NCBI RefSeq assembly: GCF_025567465.1
Contig: NZ_JAOQKI010000019.1
Span: 1-50,236, forward strand
Reading direction: 5' to 3'
Length of the DNA stretch: 50,236 nt
DNA from: Roseburia_C amylophila
Lineage (GTDB): Bacteria; Bacillota; Clostridia; Lachnospirales; Lachnospiraceae
Shown here: in pieces, positions 7,958 through 16,687 of the stretch
Numbering within the stretch: the first letter of the stretch is position 1
Layout of the letters: the number at the start of each line of letters is the position of its first letter
The notes under the pieces: model-generated
Seen by the model: the letters and a program-made list of their open reading frames with translations, nothing else
Databases searched by the model: none
What the model was told of the DNA's origin: nothing
Position numbers and translations under genes: made by a program

Positions 7958-9238
7958 ATGAAGAAAAACAGTAAACGACGTATGTTTTCTGCATTGCTGA
8001 TACTGTTTCTGATGATACAGATGACGGTGCAGGCAGACACAGGCACCAAGGAAAGGGTGGATCTGGCATCTGAGGACACCGGAAGCAGCGTGGAAGAGCT
8101 GGAACGTCAGAGAGAGGAACAGCAGTCACAGCTTGATTCCTTGAAAGAATATCAGATAAATCTTTCCGATGAACTGACGGAATTAAATAATGGATTGCAG
8201 GAAATCAGCAACGAACTGGCGGATACCCAGGATGAAATTGCGGCGAAAAATGTGGAGATTGAAGCAGCAGAAAGCCGGATTGCAGAGCTGACAACACGTT
8301 CTGAGAGCCAGTACGAAGCCATGAAGAAAAGAGTACAATATATGTACGAAAATGGCAATCAGTCTTACCTGGAGCTGCTGCTTGGAGCAAGCTCTTTTTC
8401 GGATTTTTTAAACCGGATGGAATATGCCAAATCCATTTATGATTATGATAGGCAGGAGCTTTCTGATTATCAGGATACACTGGCTGAATTAAAACAGCAG
8501 AAGGAAGATTTAGAGACGGCAAAAGAAGAACTGCTGGCGGCAGAACAGACGAAGCAGGAGCAGAAGAGTAAGGCAGACAGTCTGGTGGCAGCCCAGCAGG
8601 AAAAAATAAGCGCAGCAAAGTCGGATGTAGCAGATGCAGAGACGGAAATAGCAGACACAGATGCGGAAATCGCAAGACAGAAAGCCTATGAGGAAGAATT
8701 AGAGACACAGAAGGCGAAAGAAGATGCTGCCCGTCAGGAGGAGATTAAGCGTCAGGAAGAGGAACTTATTAACAGTCAGCAGCCAGCTGCTTCAGATAAT
8801 AATGCAAATCCGGATGGGACATCCACCGGGGATACTACTACAGGAAGCGATGCTTCCGGTGGCGGAACTTCGGACAACGGCACTTCCGGTGGCGGGACAG
8901 TGAATGCCAGTGATGTTGCCATGCTGGCAGCACTGATCCAGTGCGAAGCAGGCGACGAAAGCTATGAAGGGAAGCTTGCCGTTGGAAGCGTGGTCATGAA
9001 CCGTGTGGACAGCAGTTATTTCCCGGATACCGTGGTAGGTGTCATCTATCAGAGCGGGCAGTTCTCACCGGTAGCCAGCGGTCGTTTCGCAGTAGTGCTT
9101 TCATCCGGAGCAGATGCGTCCTGTGTGCAGGCTGCCACAGAAGTATTAGCAGGCACAAGAACCTTAAACTGCTTATATTTCCGCAGAAACAACGGACTGA
9201 TTAATGGAACTGTAATCGGAAACCATGTATTTTATTAA
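7958..9238 (+). CDS. Secreted coiled-coil cell-wall hydrolase (SleB/Hydrolase_2 domain)
   Basis: This 426-residue protein starts at ATG 7958 after an AGAGGA-type site. A lysine/arginine-rich N-terminus and a hydrophobic segment (about residues 10-28) form a signal peptide ending near VQADT. Residues about 40-265 are a long Glu/Gln/Lys-rich coiled coil like those of CwlO/PcsB peptidoglycan hydrolases, then a Ser/Gly/Thr linker (about 272-312). The C-terminal ~110 residues form a SleB-type domain: LIQCEAGDESYEGKLAVG holds the conserved glutamate and MNRV follows. Such domains cleave peptidoglycan (lytic transglycosylase-like, as in spore germination). The coiled coil suggests regulation by a membrane partner, so this could act in cell separation rather than in spores. 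Confidence 0.85.
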   Translation: MKKNSKRRMFSALLILFLMIQMTVQADTGTKERVDLASEDTGSSVEELERQREEQQSQLDSLKEYQINLSDELTELNNGLQEISNELADTQDEIAAKNVEIEAAESRIAELTTRSESQYEAMKKRVQYMYENGNQSYLELLLGASSFSDFLNRMEYAKSIYDYDRQELSDYQDTLAELKQQKEDLETAKEELLAAEQTKQEQKSKADSLVAAQQEKISAAKSDVADAETEIADTDAEIARQKAYEEELETQKAKEDAARQEEIKRQEEELINSQQPAASDNNANPDGTSTGDTTTGSDASGGGTSDNGTSGGGTVNASDVAMLAALIQCEAGDESYEGKLAVGSVVMNRVDSSYFPDTVVGVIYQSGQFSPVASGRFAVVLSSGADASCVQAATEVLAGTRTLNCLYFRRNNGLINGTVIGNHVFY

Positions 9239-9316
9239 GGAAAGCTGAAAATCCGGCTCAATAAAGCAAGTTTCACTTGCAAAAATCCCCTTTCTATGAT
9301 AACATCAGATTGTCGG

Positions 9317-9350
9317 GAAAGAGCCGGAAAGGCTTTCTTTTATTTTTTTT
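9317..9350 (+). terminator. Terminator of the cell-wall hydrolase gene
   Basis: A hairpin with GAAAG...CTTTC arms (9317-9337, with a small bulge) is followed by a T-rich run broken by one A. It separates the hydrolase from thl. An inverted repeat GCAAGT/ACTTGC lies just upstream. Confidence 0.6.
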
Positions 9351-9414
9351 ACAAAAGATTGTTAAAAAAATAACAATAGTAAAAGGCAAATTTAATTCAG
9401 AAGGAGACGAGAAA

Positions 9415-10599
9415 ATGGCACAGAAAGTAGTTTTAGCAGGCGCATGTCGTACCGCAATCGGTAAAATGGGAGGAGCTTTAAGCAATACTCCAGCCGCAGA
9501 TTTAGGCGCAATCGTAATCAAAGAAGCATTAAACAGAGCTGGTGTTAAACCAGAACAGGTTGATGAAGTAATGATGGGATGTGTAATCCAGGCAGCACAG
9601 GGACAGAACGTTGCACGTCAGGCTTCTATCAAAGCAGGTTTACCAATCGAGGTTCCTGCATTTACATTAAACGTAGTTTGTGGTTCTGGTTTGAAATGTG
9701 TAAACGAAGCTGCAAACATGATTATGGCTGGTCAGGCAGACATCGTTGTTGCAGGTGGTATGGAGAACATGTCTATGGCACCTTACGCTATGACAAAAGC
9801 TCGTTTTGGATATCGTATGAACAATGCAACAATTATCGATACCATGGTAAATGATGCATTAACAGACGCATTTAATCATTATCATATGATGATTACAGCA
9901 GAGAACGTATGTGACAAATACGGAATTACCCGTGAAGAGTTAGACGAGTTCTCAGCAAACAGCCAGCAGAAATGTGAAAAAGCAATTGCTGAAGGCAGAT
10001 TCAAAGACGAAATCGTTCCTGTACCTGTTAAGGTTAAGAAAGAAACTGTTATGTTTGACAAAGATGAGGGACCACGTCCAGGCACAACTGCTGAGTCATT
10101 AAGCAAATTAAGATGCTGCTCTGGTAAAGAGGGCGGACTTGTTACTGCAGGTAACGCTTCCGGTATCAACGATGGCGCAGCAGCAATCGTTGTTATGAGC
10201 GAAGAAAAAGCAAAAGAGCTTGGTGTTAAACCAATGGCTACATGGGTTGCAGGAGCACTTGGCGGAGTTGAGCCGGAAATCATGGGTGTTGGACCTGTTG
10301 CTTCTACAAAGAAAGTTCTTGCAAGAACCGGAATGTCTATCGATGATTTCGACTTAATCGAGGCAAACGAAGCATTCGCTGCTCAGTCAATCGCAGTTGC
10401 AAGAGATCTTGGATTTGATATGTCTAAGGTAAACGTAAACGGTGGTGCAATCGCACTTGGACATCCTGTTGGAGCATCTGGATGCCGTATCTTAGTTACA
10501 TTGCTTCATGAGATGCAGAAGAGAGACGCTAAGAAAGGTCTTGCTACTCTGTGTATCGGTGGTGGAATGGGTTGCTCAACAATCGTTGAGAGAGACTAA
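9415..10599 (+). CDS. thl: Acetyl-CoA acetyltransferase (thiolase)
   Basis: This 394-residue biosynthetic thiolase condenses two acetyl-CoA into acetoacetyl-CoA, the first step of butyrate formation. The nucleophilic cysteine is C89 in NVVCGSG. The catalytic histidine is in ALGHPVGASG and the second cysteine in CIGGGMGC. Start ATG 9415 has AGAAGGAG upstream; the frame extends upstream without a ribosome site. Codon use is strongly biased, as in the following genes, consistent with very high expression. It is the first gene of the butyrate cluster here. A stable hairpin follows it before hbd. Confidence 0.95.
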   Translation: MAQKVVLAGACRTAIGKMGGALSNTPAADLGAIVIKEALNRAGVKPEQVDEVMMGCVIQAAQGQNVARQASIKAGLPIEVPAFTLNVVCGSGLKCVNEAANMIMAGQADIVVAGGMENMSMAPYAMTKARFGYRMNNATIIDTMVNDALTDAFNHYHMMITAENVCDKYGITREELDEFSANSQQKCEKAIAEGRFKDEIVPVPVKVKKETVMFDKDEGPRPGTTAESLSKLRCCSGKEGGLVTAGNASGINDGAAAIVVMSEEKAKELGVKPMATWVAGALGGVEPEIMGVGPVASTKKVLARTGMSIDDFDLIEANEAFAAQSIAVARDLGFDMSKVNVNGGAIALGHPVGASGCRILVTLLHEMQKRDAKKGLATLCIGGGMGCSTIVERD

Positions 10600-10625
10600 T
10601 TCACTCTTTCTGAATAAGTAAATAT

Positions 10626-10654
10626 ACCCGGGAAGTGAAAAACGCTTCTCGGGT
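10626..10654 (+). promoter_or_regulatory. Intercistronic hairpin between thl and hbd
   Basis: ACCCGGGAAGTG (10626-10637) pairs with CGCTTCTCGGGT (10643-10654) across an A5 loop, a 12-bp stem with two G-T pairs. It lacks a proper T-run (TTGCGTT follows), so it looks like an RNA-stability or processing element or a weak attenuator. The gap between thl and hbd is 132 bp, larger than any other in the operon. Confidence 0.5.
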
Positions 10655-10731
10655 CTTGCGTTGCAAGTTATAACCCAGAAGGCTTTCGTTTTCGGGTAAA
10701 TATAATACATAAATTTTTAAGGAGGACTAAC

Positions 10732-11604
10732 ATGAAAGTTGGCGTTATTGGTGCAGGTACCATGGGACAGGGCATTGCAAAAGCATTTGCTCAGGTAGAA
10801 GGATATGAAGTAGCTCTTTGCGACATCAAGCAGGAATGGGCTGATGGCGGAAAAGAGAAAATCGCAAAAGGATATGCAAGACTGGTAGAAAAAGGAAAAA
10901 TGACACAGGAAACTGTTGACGGAATCCTTGCTAAAATCACACCAGGTTTAAAAGAGAATCTTTGCGCAGACTGCGATTTAATCGTAGAAGCAGCATTCGA
11001 AGATATGGGCGTTAAGAAGACAACATTCCAGGAACTTGATAAGATTGCTAAACCAGAATGTATCTTTGCTTCTAATACATCCAGTCTTTCTATTACAGAA
11101 ATCGGAAATGGTCTTACCCGTCCAATGGTAGGTATGCATTTCTTCAACCCGGCAGACAGAATGAAATTAATCGAAGTTATCGCTGGTGTAAATACTCCTG
11201 CTGAAACAGTAGAAGCTATTAAGAAAATCTCTGTAGAAATCGGAAAAACTCCGGTACAGGTAAATGAAGCTGCAGGTTTCGTAGTAAACCGTATCTTAAT
11301 CCCAATGATTAACGAAGCTGCATTTATCAAAATGGAAGGTGTATCTGATATCGCAGGTATCGACGCAGCTATGAAGCTTGGCGCAAATCATCCAATGGGA
11401 CCTCTTGAGTTAGGTGACTTCATTGGTCTTGACATCTGCCTTGCAATCATGGATGTACTTTACAACGAGACAGGCGACAGCAAATATCGTGCATGTCCAT
11501 TAATCCGTAAAATGGTTCGTGGTGGTAACCTCGGCGCTAAGAGCGGAAAAGGATTCTATGTATACAACGCTGACCGTACAAAGACCCCGGTTGACGCTCA
11601 GTAA
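10732..11604 (+). CDS. hbd: 3-hydroxybutyryl-CoA dehydrogenase
   Basis: This 290-residue enzyme reduces acetoacetyl-CoA to 3-hydroxybutyryl-CoA with NAD(P)H. The Rossmann nucleotide site is at the N-terminus (GVIGAGTMGQGIA). The 3-hydroxyacyl-CoA dehydrogenase signature follows, with the catalytic histidine in GMHFFNPADRMKLIEV and glutamate in NEAAGFVVNRILIPM. Length is typical of clostridial Hbd. AAGGAGG precedes ATG 10732. No crotonase gene lies between this and thl or bcd, so 3-hydroxybutyryl-CoA must be dehydrated by an enzyme encoded elsewhere. Confidence 0.95.
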   Translation: MKVGVIGAGTMGQGIAKAFAQVEGYEVALCDIKQEWADGGKEKIAKGYARLVEKGKMTQETVDGILAKITPGLKENLCADCDLIVEAAFEDMGVKKTTFQELDKIAKPECIFASNTSSLSITEIGNGLTRPMVGMHFFNPADRMKLIEVIAGVNTPAETVEAIKKISVEIGKTPVQVNEAAGFVVNRILIPMINEAAFIKMEGVSDIAGIDAAMKLGANHPMGPLELGDFIGLDICLAIMDVLYNETGDSKYRACPLIRKMVRGGNLGAKSGKGFYVYNADRTKTPVDAQ

Positions 11605-11631
11605 AATAAAATTTATGGAGGATTTCAGAAC

Positions 11632-12786
11632 ATGGATTTCAGTTTAGATAAGAAACATGAAATGGCGAGAACTCTGTTCAGAGATTTCGCAGAAAACGAA
11701 GTAAAACCTCTGGCTCAGGAAGTTGATGAGACAGAAGTATTCCCACAGGGAACAGTTGATAAAATGGCAAAATTTGGTTTCATGGGAATTCCGGTACCAA
11801 AGGAGTACGGCGGACAGGGATGTGACCCATTAACCTATGTTATGTGTGTAGAAGAGTTATCTAAAGTTTGTGGTACAACAGGTGTTATCGTATCTGCACA
11901 TACTTCTCTTTGTATCGACCCAATTATGACTTACGGTACAGAAGAGCAGAAACAGAAATATGTAAAACCACTTGCAACAGGTGAGAAGCTTGGTGCATTC
12001 GCATTAACAGAGCCTGGTGCTGGTACAGATGCCCAGGGAGCACAGACCAAGGCTGTATTAGATGGTGATGAGTGGGTATTAAACGGATCTAAATGCTTTA
12101 TTACAAACGGTAAAGTTGCAGACGTTTATATCGTAATCGCAATCACAAGTGTTACCGAAGATAAGAGAGGAAGAAAGAAGAAGAACTTCTCTGCATTCAT
12201 CGTGGACAAGGGAGCTCCTGGATTCTCCTTCGGAACAAAAGAAAAGAAAATGGGTATCCGTGGATCATCTACATACGAGTTAATCTTCGAAGACTGCAGA
12301 ATTCCAAAGGAAAATCTGTTAGGACCGGAAGGAAAAGGATTCCCAATCGCTATGCATACTCTGGATGGCGGACGTATCGGTATTGCAGCTCAGGCACTTG
12401 GTATTGCAGAAGGTGCATTAGACAGAGCAGTTGCATACACCAAAGAAAGAAAACAGTTTGGTCGTTCTATCGCTCAGCAGCAGAATACCCAGTTCAAGCT
12501 TGCTGATATGGCAACCAGAATTGAAGCAGCTCAGATGCTGGTTTACAAAGCTGCTATGGCTAAAGCAACACAGAAGGTATATTCTGTAGAAGCAGCAAAA
12601 GCAAAATTATTCGCAGCAGAAACCGCAATGGCAGTTACTACAGAAGTAGTTCAGTTATTCGGTGGATACGGATACATCAGAGAATACGATGTAGAGCGTA
12701 TGATGCGTGATGCTAAGATTACAGAGATCTACGAAGGAACAAGCGAAGTTCAGAGAATGGTTATTTCTGGCGCATTATTAAAATAG
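11632..12786 (+). CDS. bcd: Butyryl-CoA dehydrogenase
   Basis: This 384-residue FAD-dependent acyl-CoA dehydrogenase reduces crotonyl-CoA to butyryl-CoA. The acyl-CoA dehydrogenase signatures are ALTEPGAGTDA and QLFGGYGYIREYDVERMMRD; the catalytic base is the glutamate in IYEGTSEVQ (about E368). It lies 27 bp after hbd with a TGGAGG ribosome site. With the adjacent EtfB and EtfA it would form the electron-bifurcating complex that couples crotonyl-CoA reduction by NADH to reduction of ferredoxin. Confidence 0.95.
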   Translation: MDFSLDKKHEMARTLFRDFAENEVKPLAQEVDETEVFPQGTVDKMAKFGFMGIPVPKEYGGQGCDPLTYVMCVEELSKVCGTTGVIVSAHTSLCIDPIMTYGTEEQKQKYVKPLATGEKLGAFALTEPGAGTDAQGAQTKAVLDGDEWVLNGSKCFITNGKVADVYIVIAITSVTEDKRGRKKKNFSAFIVDKGAPGFSFGTKEKKMGIRGSSTYELIFEDCRIPKENLLGPEGKGFPIAMHTLDGGRIGIAAQALGIAEGALDRAVAYTKERKQFGRSIAQQQNTQFKLADMATRIEAAQMLVYKAAMAKATQKVYSVEAAKAKLFAAETAMAVTTEVVQLFGGYGYIREYDVERMMRDAKITEIYEGTSEVQRMVISGALLK

Positions 12787-12867
12787 TTTCTGACAGATCG
12801 GCGCAAAAGGATTTTAAACGAAAAATCATGGCGCACACAAATTAAAAATATAAGGAGTGAATATACC

Positions 12868-13650
12868 GTGAAAATAGTTGTATGTGTAAAACAGGTACCA
12901 GATACAAAAGGCGGAGTAAAATTTAATCCGGATGGTACTTTGGATAGAGCTGCAATGCTCACTATCATGAACCCAGATGACAAAGCAGGTCTGGAAGCAG
13001 CATTAAGATTAAAAGATCAGTACGGTGCAGAAGTTACTGTACTTACCATGGGACTTCCAAAGGCTGATGAAGTTCTTCGTGAAGCAATGGCAATGGGCGC
13101 TGACAAGGGAATCCTTGTAACAGACCGTGTATTAGGTGGTGCAGATACCTGGGCTACTTCTACTACAATCGCTGGTGCATTAAGAAACCTTGACTATGAT
13201 TTAATTATCACAGGCCGTCAGGCTATCGATGGAGATACCGCACAGGTTGGTCCTCAGATCGCAGAGCATCTTGGACTTCCGGTTATTTCCTATGCACAGG
13301 ATATCAAAGTAGAAGGTGACAGCGTAATCGTTGAGCGTCAGTTTGAAGATGGATATCATGTATTAAAAGCAAAAATGCCTTGCTTAGTTACAGCATTATC
13401 TGAATTAAACGAGCCGCGTTACATGACTCCAGGCGGAATCTTCGATGCATTTGACAAAGAAGTAACTGTATGGGGCAGAGCTGACCTTAAAGACGTAGAT
13501 GATTCTAACCTTGGTCTGAAAGGTTCACCGACCAAAATCGCAAAAGCATCTGACAAAGTTCGTAAAGGTGCAGGCGAGAAGGTTGCTCTCGATACCGACG
13601 AAGCAGTATCTTACTTAATTGGCAAATTCAAAGAGAAACATATCATCTAA
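12868..13650 (+). CDS. etfB: Electron transfer flavoprotein, beta subunit
   Basis: This 260-residue subunit begins MKIVVCVKQVPDTKG from a GTG codon (12868) with TAAGGAG upstream. The ETF-beta signature region (VERQFEDGYHVLKAKMPCLV, ELNEPRYMTPGGI) is present. It binds the bifurcating FAD together with EtfA and passes electrons between NADH, ferredoxin and Bcd. The 81-bp gap after bcd contains no terminator that I can see. Confidence 0.95.
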   Translation: MKIVVCVKQVPDTKGGVKFNPDGTLDRAAMLTIMNPDDKAGLEAALRLKDQYGAEVTVLTMGLPKADEVLREAMAMGADKGILVTDRVLGGADTWATSTTIAGALRNLDYDLIITGRQAIDGDTAQVGPQIAEHLGLPVISYAQDIKVEGDSVIVERQFEDGYHVLKAKMPCLVTALSELNEPRYMTPGGIFDAFDKEVTVWGRADLKDVDDSNLGLKGSPTKIAKASDKVRKGAGEKVALDTDEAVSYLIGKFKEKHII

Positions 13651-13668
13651 TAAAAATAAGGAAAAGTG

Positions 13669-14721
13669 GTGAATAAAATGGGTTTAGAAGAGTATAAAGG
13701 AGTATTTGTCTTTGCACAGCAGGTAGACAACACATTAAATGGTGTTGCTTTTGAGTTACTTGGAAAGGGCAAAGAACTTGCAAAAGATTTAAATACAGAA
13801 GTAACTGCAGTATTAATTGGTTCTGATGTGAAAGGTCTTGCAGATCAGCTTGCTGAGTACGGCGCTGATAAAGTTATCGTAGTAGATGATCCGGAACTGA
13901 AGAACTACAGAACAGAGCCATATGCACATGCATTAGCATCTGTAATCAACGAATTCAAACCAGAAGTTATGTTAGTTGGTGCAACAGCAATCGGTCGTGA
14001 CCTTGGTCCTACTGTATCTGCAAGAGTTGCAACAGGTCTGACAGCTGACTGTACTGTTCTTGAGATTGGTGATTTCCCAATCAATCCGGTTGGAAACCAG
14101 GAGCAGAAACACAATCAGTTACTGATGACACGTCCTGCATTCGGTGGAAATACCATTGCAACAATCGCTTGTCCGGATAACCGTCCTCAGATGGCTACTG
14201 TACGTCCAGGCGTTATGCAGAAAATTGCTCCAATCAAAGGTGCAAAAGCAGAAGTTATCGAGTTCAATCCAGGATTTACACCAAACAACAGATATGTTGA
14301 AATCATGGATATCGTAAAAGAAGTTAAGAATACAGCAAACATCATGGACGCTAAGATCTTAGTATCCGGAGGCCGTGGAGTTGGTTCTAAAGAAAACTTC
14401 AAACTGTTAGAGGACTTAGCAGAAGTTCTTGGTGGAACAGTAAGCTGCTCCCGTGCAGTTGTAGAGAATGGATGGCTTCCAGTTGACTTACAGGTAGGTC
14501 AGACAGGAAAGACAGTTCGTCCTCAGATTTACTTTGCAATCGGTATTTCCGGAGCAATCCAGCACGTAGCTGGTATGGAAGATTCTGATCTCATCATCGC
14601 AATCAACAAAGACGAAGATGCTCCAATCTTCGACGTTGCAGATTACGGTTTAGTAGGAGACTTAAACAAGATCGTTCCAGCTCTTACAAAAGCTTTAAAA
14701 GAGGAAATGGCTGCAAAATAA
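13669..14721 (+). CDS. etfA: Electron transfer flavoprotein, alpha subunit
   Basis: This subunit of about 350 residues has the N-terminal ETF domain and the C-terminal FAD-binding domain (VSGGRGVGSKENFKL, AIGISGAIQHVAGM, then VADYGLVGDLNKIVP). Three starts are possible: GTG 13666, GTG 13669 and ATG 13678. AAGGA at 13658-13662 is best spaced for GTG 13669, whereas ATG 13678 gives the N-terminus MGLEEYKGVFVFAQ. It ends the operon and is followed by a terminator. No ferredoxin-type [4Fe-4S] extension is visible. Confidence 0.93.
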   Translation: MNKMGLEEYKGVFVFAQQVDNTLNGVAFELLGKGKELAKDLNTEVTAVLIGSDVKGLADQLAEYGADKVIVVDDPELKNYRTEPYAHALASVINEFKPEVMLVGATAIGRDLGPTVSARVATGLTADCTVLEIGDFPINPVGNQEQKHNQLLMTRPAFGGNTIATIACPDNRPQMATVRPGVMQKIAPIKGAKAEVIEFNPGFTPNNRYVEIMDIVKEVKNTANIMDAKILVSGGRGVGSKENFKLLEDLAEVLGGTVSCSRAVVENGWLPVDLQVGQTGKTVRPQIYFAIGISGAIQHVAGMEDSDLIIAINKDEDAPIFDVADYGLVGDLNKIVPALTKALKEEMAAK

Positions 14722-14776
14722 TCCGTTTACGGATGTAATATTTCATCTTGGATGAGTCTCATTTGAGATGTGTGAT

Positions 14777-14822
14777 AAAAGGGTGTCATGCAAACCGGAA
14801 GATTTGTGTGATGCCCTTTTTA
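14777..14822 (+). terminator. Terminator of the butyrate operon
   Basis: An 18-bp imperfect stem (14777-14794 with 14803-14820, with G-T pairs and no gaps) and an 8-nt loop ends in a T5 run. The rest of the 291-bp gap to the next gene holds only that gene's promoter and leader. Confidence 0.85.
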
Positions 14823-14893
14823 TGCACCTGACGGGAAATTTGCAAAGTCTGTTGCCTGTAGTTAAACCGCAGGTATTTTTTTGGGTACATACA

Positions 14894-14922
14894 TTGTATA
14901 CAGTGGAAAAAAGTGGTATTCT
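14894..14922 (+). promoter_or_regulatory. Promoter of the ECF S-component gene
   Basis: TTGTAT (14894-14899) and TATTCT (14917-14922) are separated by 17 bp. The leader of about 85 nt to the start codon can form a small hairpin (GCATC/GATGC with an 8-nt loop), but matches no riboswitch I recognise. Confidence 0.5.
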
Positions 14923-15012
14923 AAACAAGGTTTGCAGGAAACTGTTTTGGCAGTGTGGCAGACAAATAATATTGCGGCATCGGCAGACAGATGCAGAAAA
15001 GAGGAAGAGACT

Positions 15013-15609
15013 ATGAATAGAAGTAGCAGAACAGTGAAACTCGTTGAGATGGCTCTGTTGGTTGCAATCATTCTGATTCTGGCTTTTACCCCACTTGGTT
15101 ATATTAAGACACTTGGTCTGGAAATTACATTGATTGTAGTTCCAGTTACAATTGGTGCCATTATTTTAGGACCATTGGGCGGAGCAGTATTAGGAGCAGT
15201 ATTTGGAATCACAAGCTTTATCCAGTGCTTTGGAATGAGTCCTTTTGGAGCAGTACTTCTTGGCATCAATCCATTCGGAACCTTCGTGGTATGTGTAGTA
15301 TCAAGAATTCTGATGGGCTGGTTGACCGGACTTATCTATAAGGGATTATCCAAATTCCCAAAAATGAAGAACTGGAAGATTTTAATTGCCAACCTGGCAG
15401 GTCCAATCTTAAATACCTTTTTCTTCATGTCAACACTGGTAATCTTTTTCTTCAGCTCCGATTACATACAGTCACTGGCAGGCGGATTAAATCCATTCCG
15501 TTTTGTCATTGCCTTTGTAGGTGTCAACGGACTGGTTGAAGCAGCAGCCTGCTTCGTGGTAGGAAGTGCAATTACCAAGGCATTGCAGGTTGCAATGAAA
15601 AATAAGTAA
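15013..15609 (+). CDS. ECF transporter S component (substrate-binding membrane subunit)
   Basis: This 198-residue integral membrane protein has about six hydrophobic segments and the ECF S-component pattern: an N-terminal helix (VEMALLVAIILILAFTPLGY), then GAIILGPLGGAVLGAVFGI, typical of the PF12822 group. S components capture vitamins or their precursors and work with a shared EcfA/A'/T module, which is not in the window. The start at 15013 follows AGAGGAAGAG; the frame open upstream lies in the leader. Substrate cannot be told; the sequence is broadly like pantothenate/riboflavin-type S components. A terminator follows, so it is monocistronic. Confidence 0.8.
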   Translation: MNRSSRTVKLVEMALLVAIILILAFTPLGYIKTLGLEITLIVVPVTIGAIILGPLGGAVLGAVFGITSFIQCFGMSPFGAVLLGINPFGTFVVCVVSRILMGWLTGLIYKGLSKFPKMKNWKILIANLAGPILNTFFFMSTLVIFFFSSDYIQSLAGGLNPFRFVIAFVGVNGLVEAAACFVVGSAITKALQVAMKNK

Positions 15610-15639
15610 AAGAATATCTGTTTCGGATGAAAAGAAGAA

Positions 15640-15675
15640 TGCTCTGTTTTCAAAATAGAAAACAGAGCATTTTTT
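15640..15675 (+). terminator. Terminator of the ECF S-component gene
   Basis: A 12-bp perfect stem (TGCTCTGTTTTC at 15640-15651, arm 15658-15669) with a 6-nt loop is followed by T6. Confidence 0.9.
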
Positions 15676-15716
15676 CGAGTTGATAGACTTCCGTAAGAAG
15701 AAACTGGTTCTATAGG

Positions 15717-16442
15717 TTATGAATTGTCATAGCAGAAACGATATTTACTGCCGCAGATATATTCATATCCTATATGGATAAGTTCATTGTGGATATCATA
15801 CATTTCTGTATGAAAAAGAAACAGTGGGTCACCAGGTGAAATATGAAGAAGATTGGCTTGTTCCGTAGAAGCTTTTACAGCATCAATATAAGAATTTTGT
15901 GAACAACCAATGCAGATATCATAATTCTCACGAAAAAGCTGATATAGAGAGCCGTCTAAAGGTTCCGTCAGCAAAAATGAAAATTTATGGCAGGGATAAT
16001 AATTGTTTTCAATCATAATAGGTGTGGCATCGGCATATCGGATACGCTGGATATAAACAATAGAATCACCCTCAAAAAGTTTGGCATTATCCAAATGATA
16101 TTGTTCGTAAGGTATGACTTCGCGTTTTGTTACAATAGTAGAAGCTTCCATTTGATTGGTTTTGCATGCATCAGAAAAGCTGAGAGTATGTTCCAGTTTA
16201 CGAAAAATTTTCCGCTCTTTTACAAAGGTTCCTTTTCCCTGTTTCTTAATTAAGACCCCTTCATTACATAATTCAGTAATTGCACGCCTTATGGTAATAC
16301 GGCTCACATGATATAGTTCAGACAATTCAGTTTCTGTCGGGATTTGCTGACCGGAAATATAAATTCCTTTTTTTATTTGTTCGAGTAAATCATTTTTTAA
16401 CTGTTCAAACAGTGGTATATCACTGGTTGTGTTCAATTTCAT
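15717..16442 (-). CDS. GntR/HutC-family repressor with UTRA domain (FrlR-like)
   Basis: This 241-residue regulator has an N-terminal winged helix (residues 1-70: PTETELSELYHVSRITIRRA, then GKGTFV) and a C-terminal UTRA ligand domain. The layout is that of FrlR, the fructoselysine-operon regulator. It diverges from the amidohydrolase-MFS-deglycase-kinase operon, and its start is preceded by GTGAGGTGAT. Its own promoter and that of the operon both carry an AAYGTTAT motif in the spacer, so it probably represses both and is released by a phosphorylated sugar such as a fructosamine 6-phosphate. The ligand is inferred from the neighbours. Confidence 0.85.
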   Translation of the reverse strand: MKLNTTSDIPLFEQLKNDLLEQIKKGIYISGQQIPTETELSELYHVSRITIRRAITELCNEGVLIKKQGKGTFVKERKIFRKLEHTLSFSDACKTNQMEASTIVTKREVIPYEQYHLDNAKLFEGDSIVYIQRIRYADATPIMIENNYYPCHKFSFLLTEPLDGSLYQLFRENYDICIGCSQNSYIDAVKASTEQANLLHISPGDPLFLFHTEMYDIHNELIHIGYEYICGSKYRFCYDNS

Positions 16443-16459
16443 AATAATATCACCTCACA

Positions 16460-16517
16460 AACGTTATAATAACATATAATGTTTTGCATGACAATATGAA
16501 TTTAAAAAACATTATAT
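16460..16517 (-). promoter_or_regulatory. GntR promoter with candidate auto-regulatory operators
   Basis: On the minus strand TTGTCA (16494-16489) and TATTAT (16471-16466) with a 17-bp spacer form a promoter. The spacer contains ATATAATGTT (16474-16483). Its inverted copy AACATTATAT is at 16508-16517, and AACGTTATAAT lies at 16460-16470 over the -10. Confidence 0.55.
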
Positions 16518-16632
16518 TGAAAAGATTATGTGAAAAATTGTATAAAAAGTAATAAAAAGTAAAGGGAAAGTATAAAAAATAGATAATAAAATGTTGAGAA
16601 TGCTGAAAGTGATTTGAGAAAAAGAAACAATA

Positions 16633-16662
16633 TTGTAATATAACGTTATATGATGGTATAAT
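16633..16662 (+). promoter_or_regulatory. Promoter and palindromic operator of the Amadori operon
   Basis: TTGTAA (16633-16638) and TATAAT (16657-16662) have an 18-bp spacer. The 14-bp perfect palindrome ATATAACGTTATAT (16638-16651) fills most of the spacer, so a bound repressor would block RNA polymerase. The motif resembles those in the divergent promoter. Confidence 0.65.
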
Positions 16663-16687
16663 CAATTTAACAAAAGGAGGTGGAAAA

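Noticed and set aside
8205..8708. Open frames opposite the coiled-coil region of the cell-wall hydrolase
   Set aside because: They are composition artefacts of the repetitive coiled coil, without start signals.
12787..12867. Separate promoter or terminator between bcd and etfB
   Set aside because: No convincing hexamers or hairpin with T-run were found in the gap.
14923..15012. Vitamin riboswitch before the ECF S component
   Set aside because: About 85 nt with only weak stems and no match to THF, FMN, TPP or preQ1 patterns that I know.
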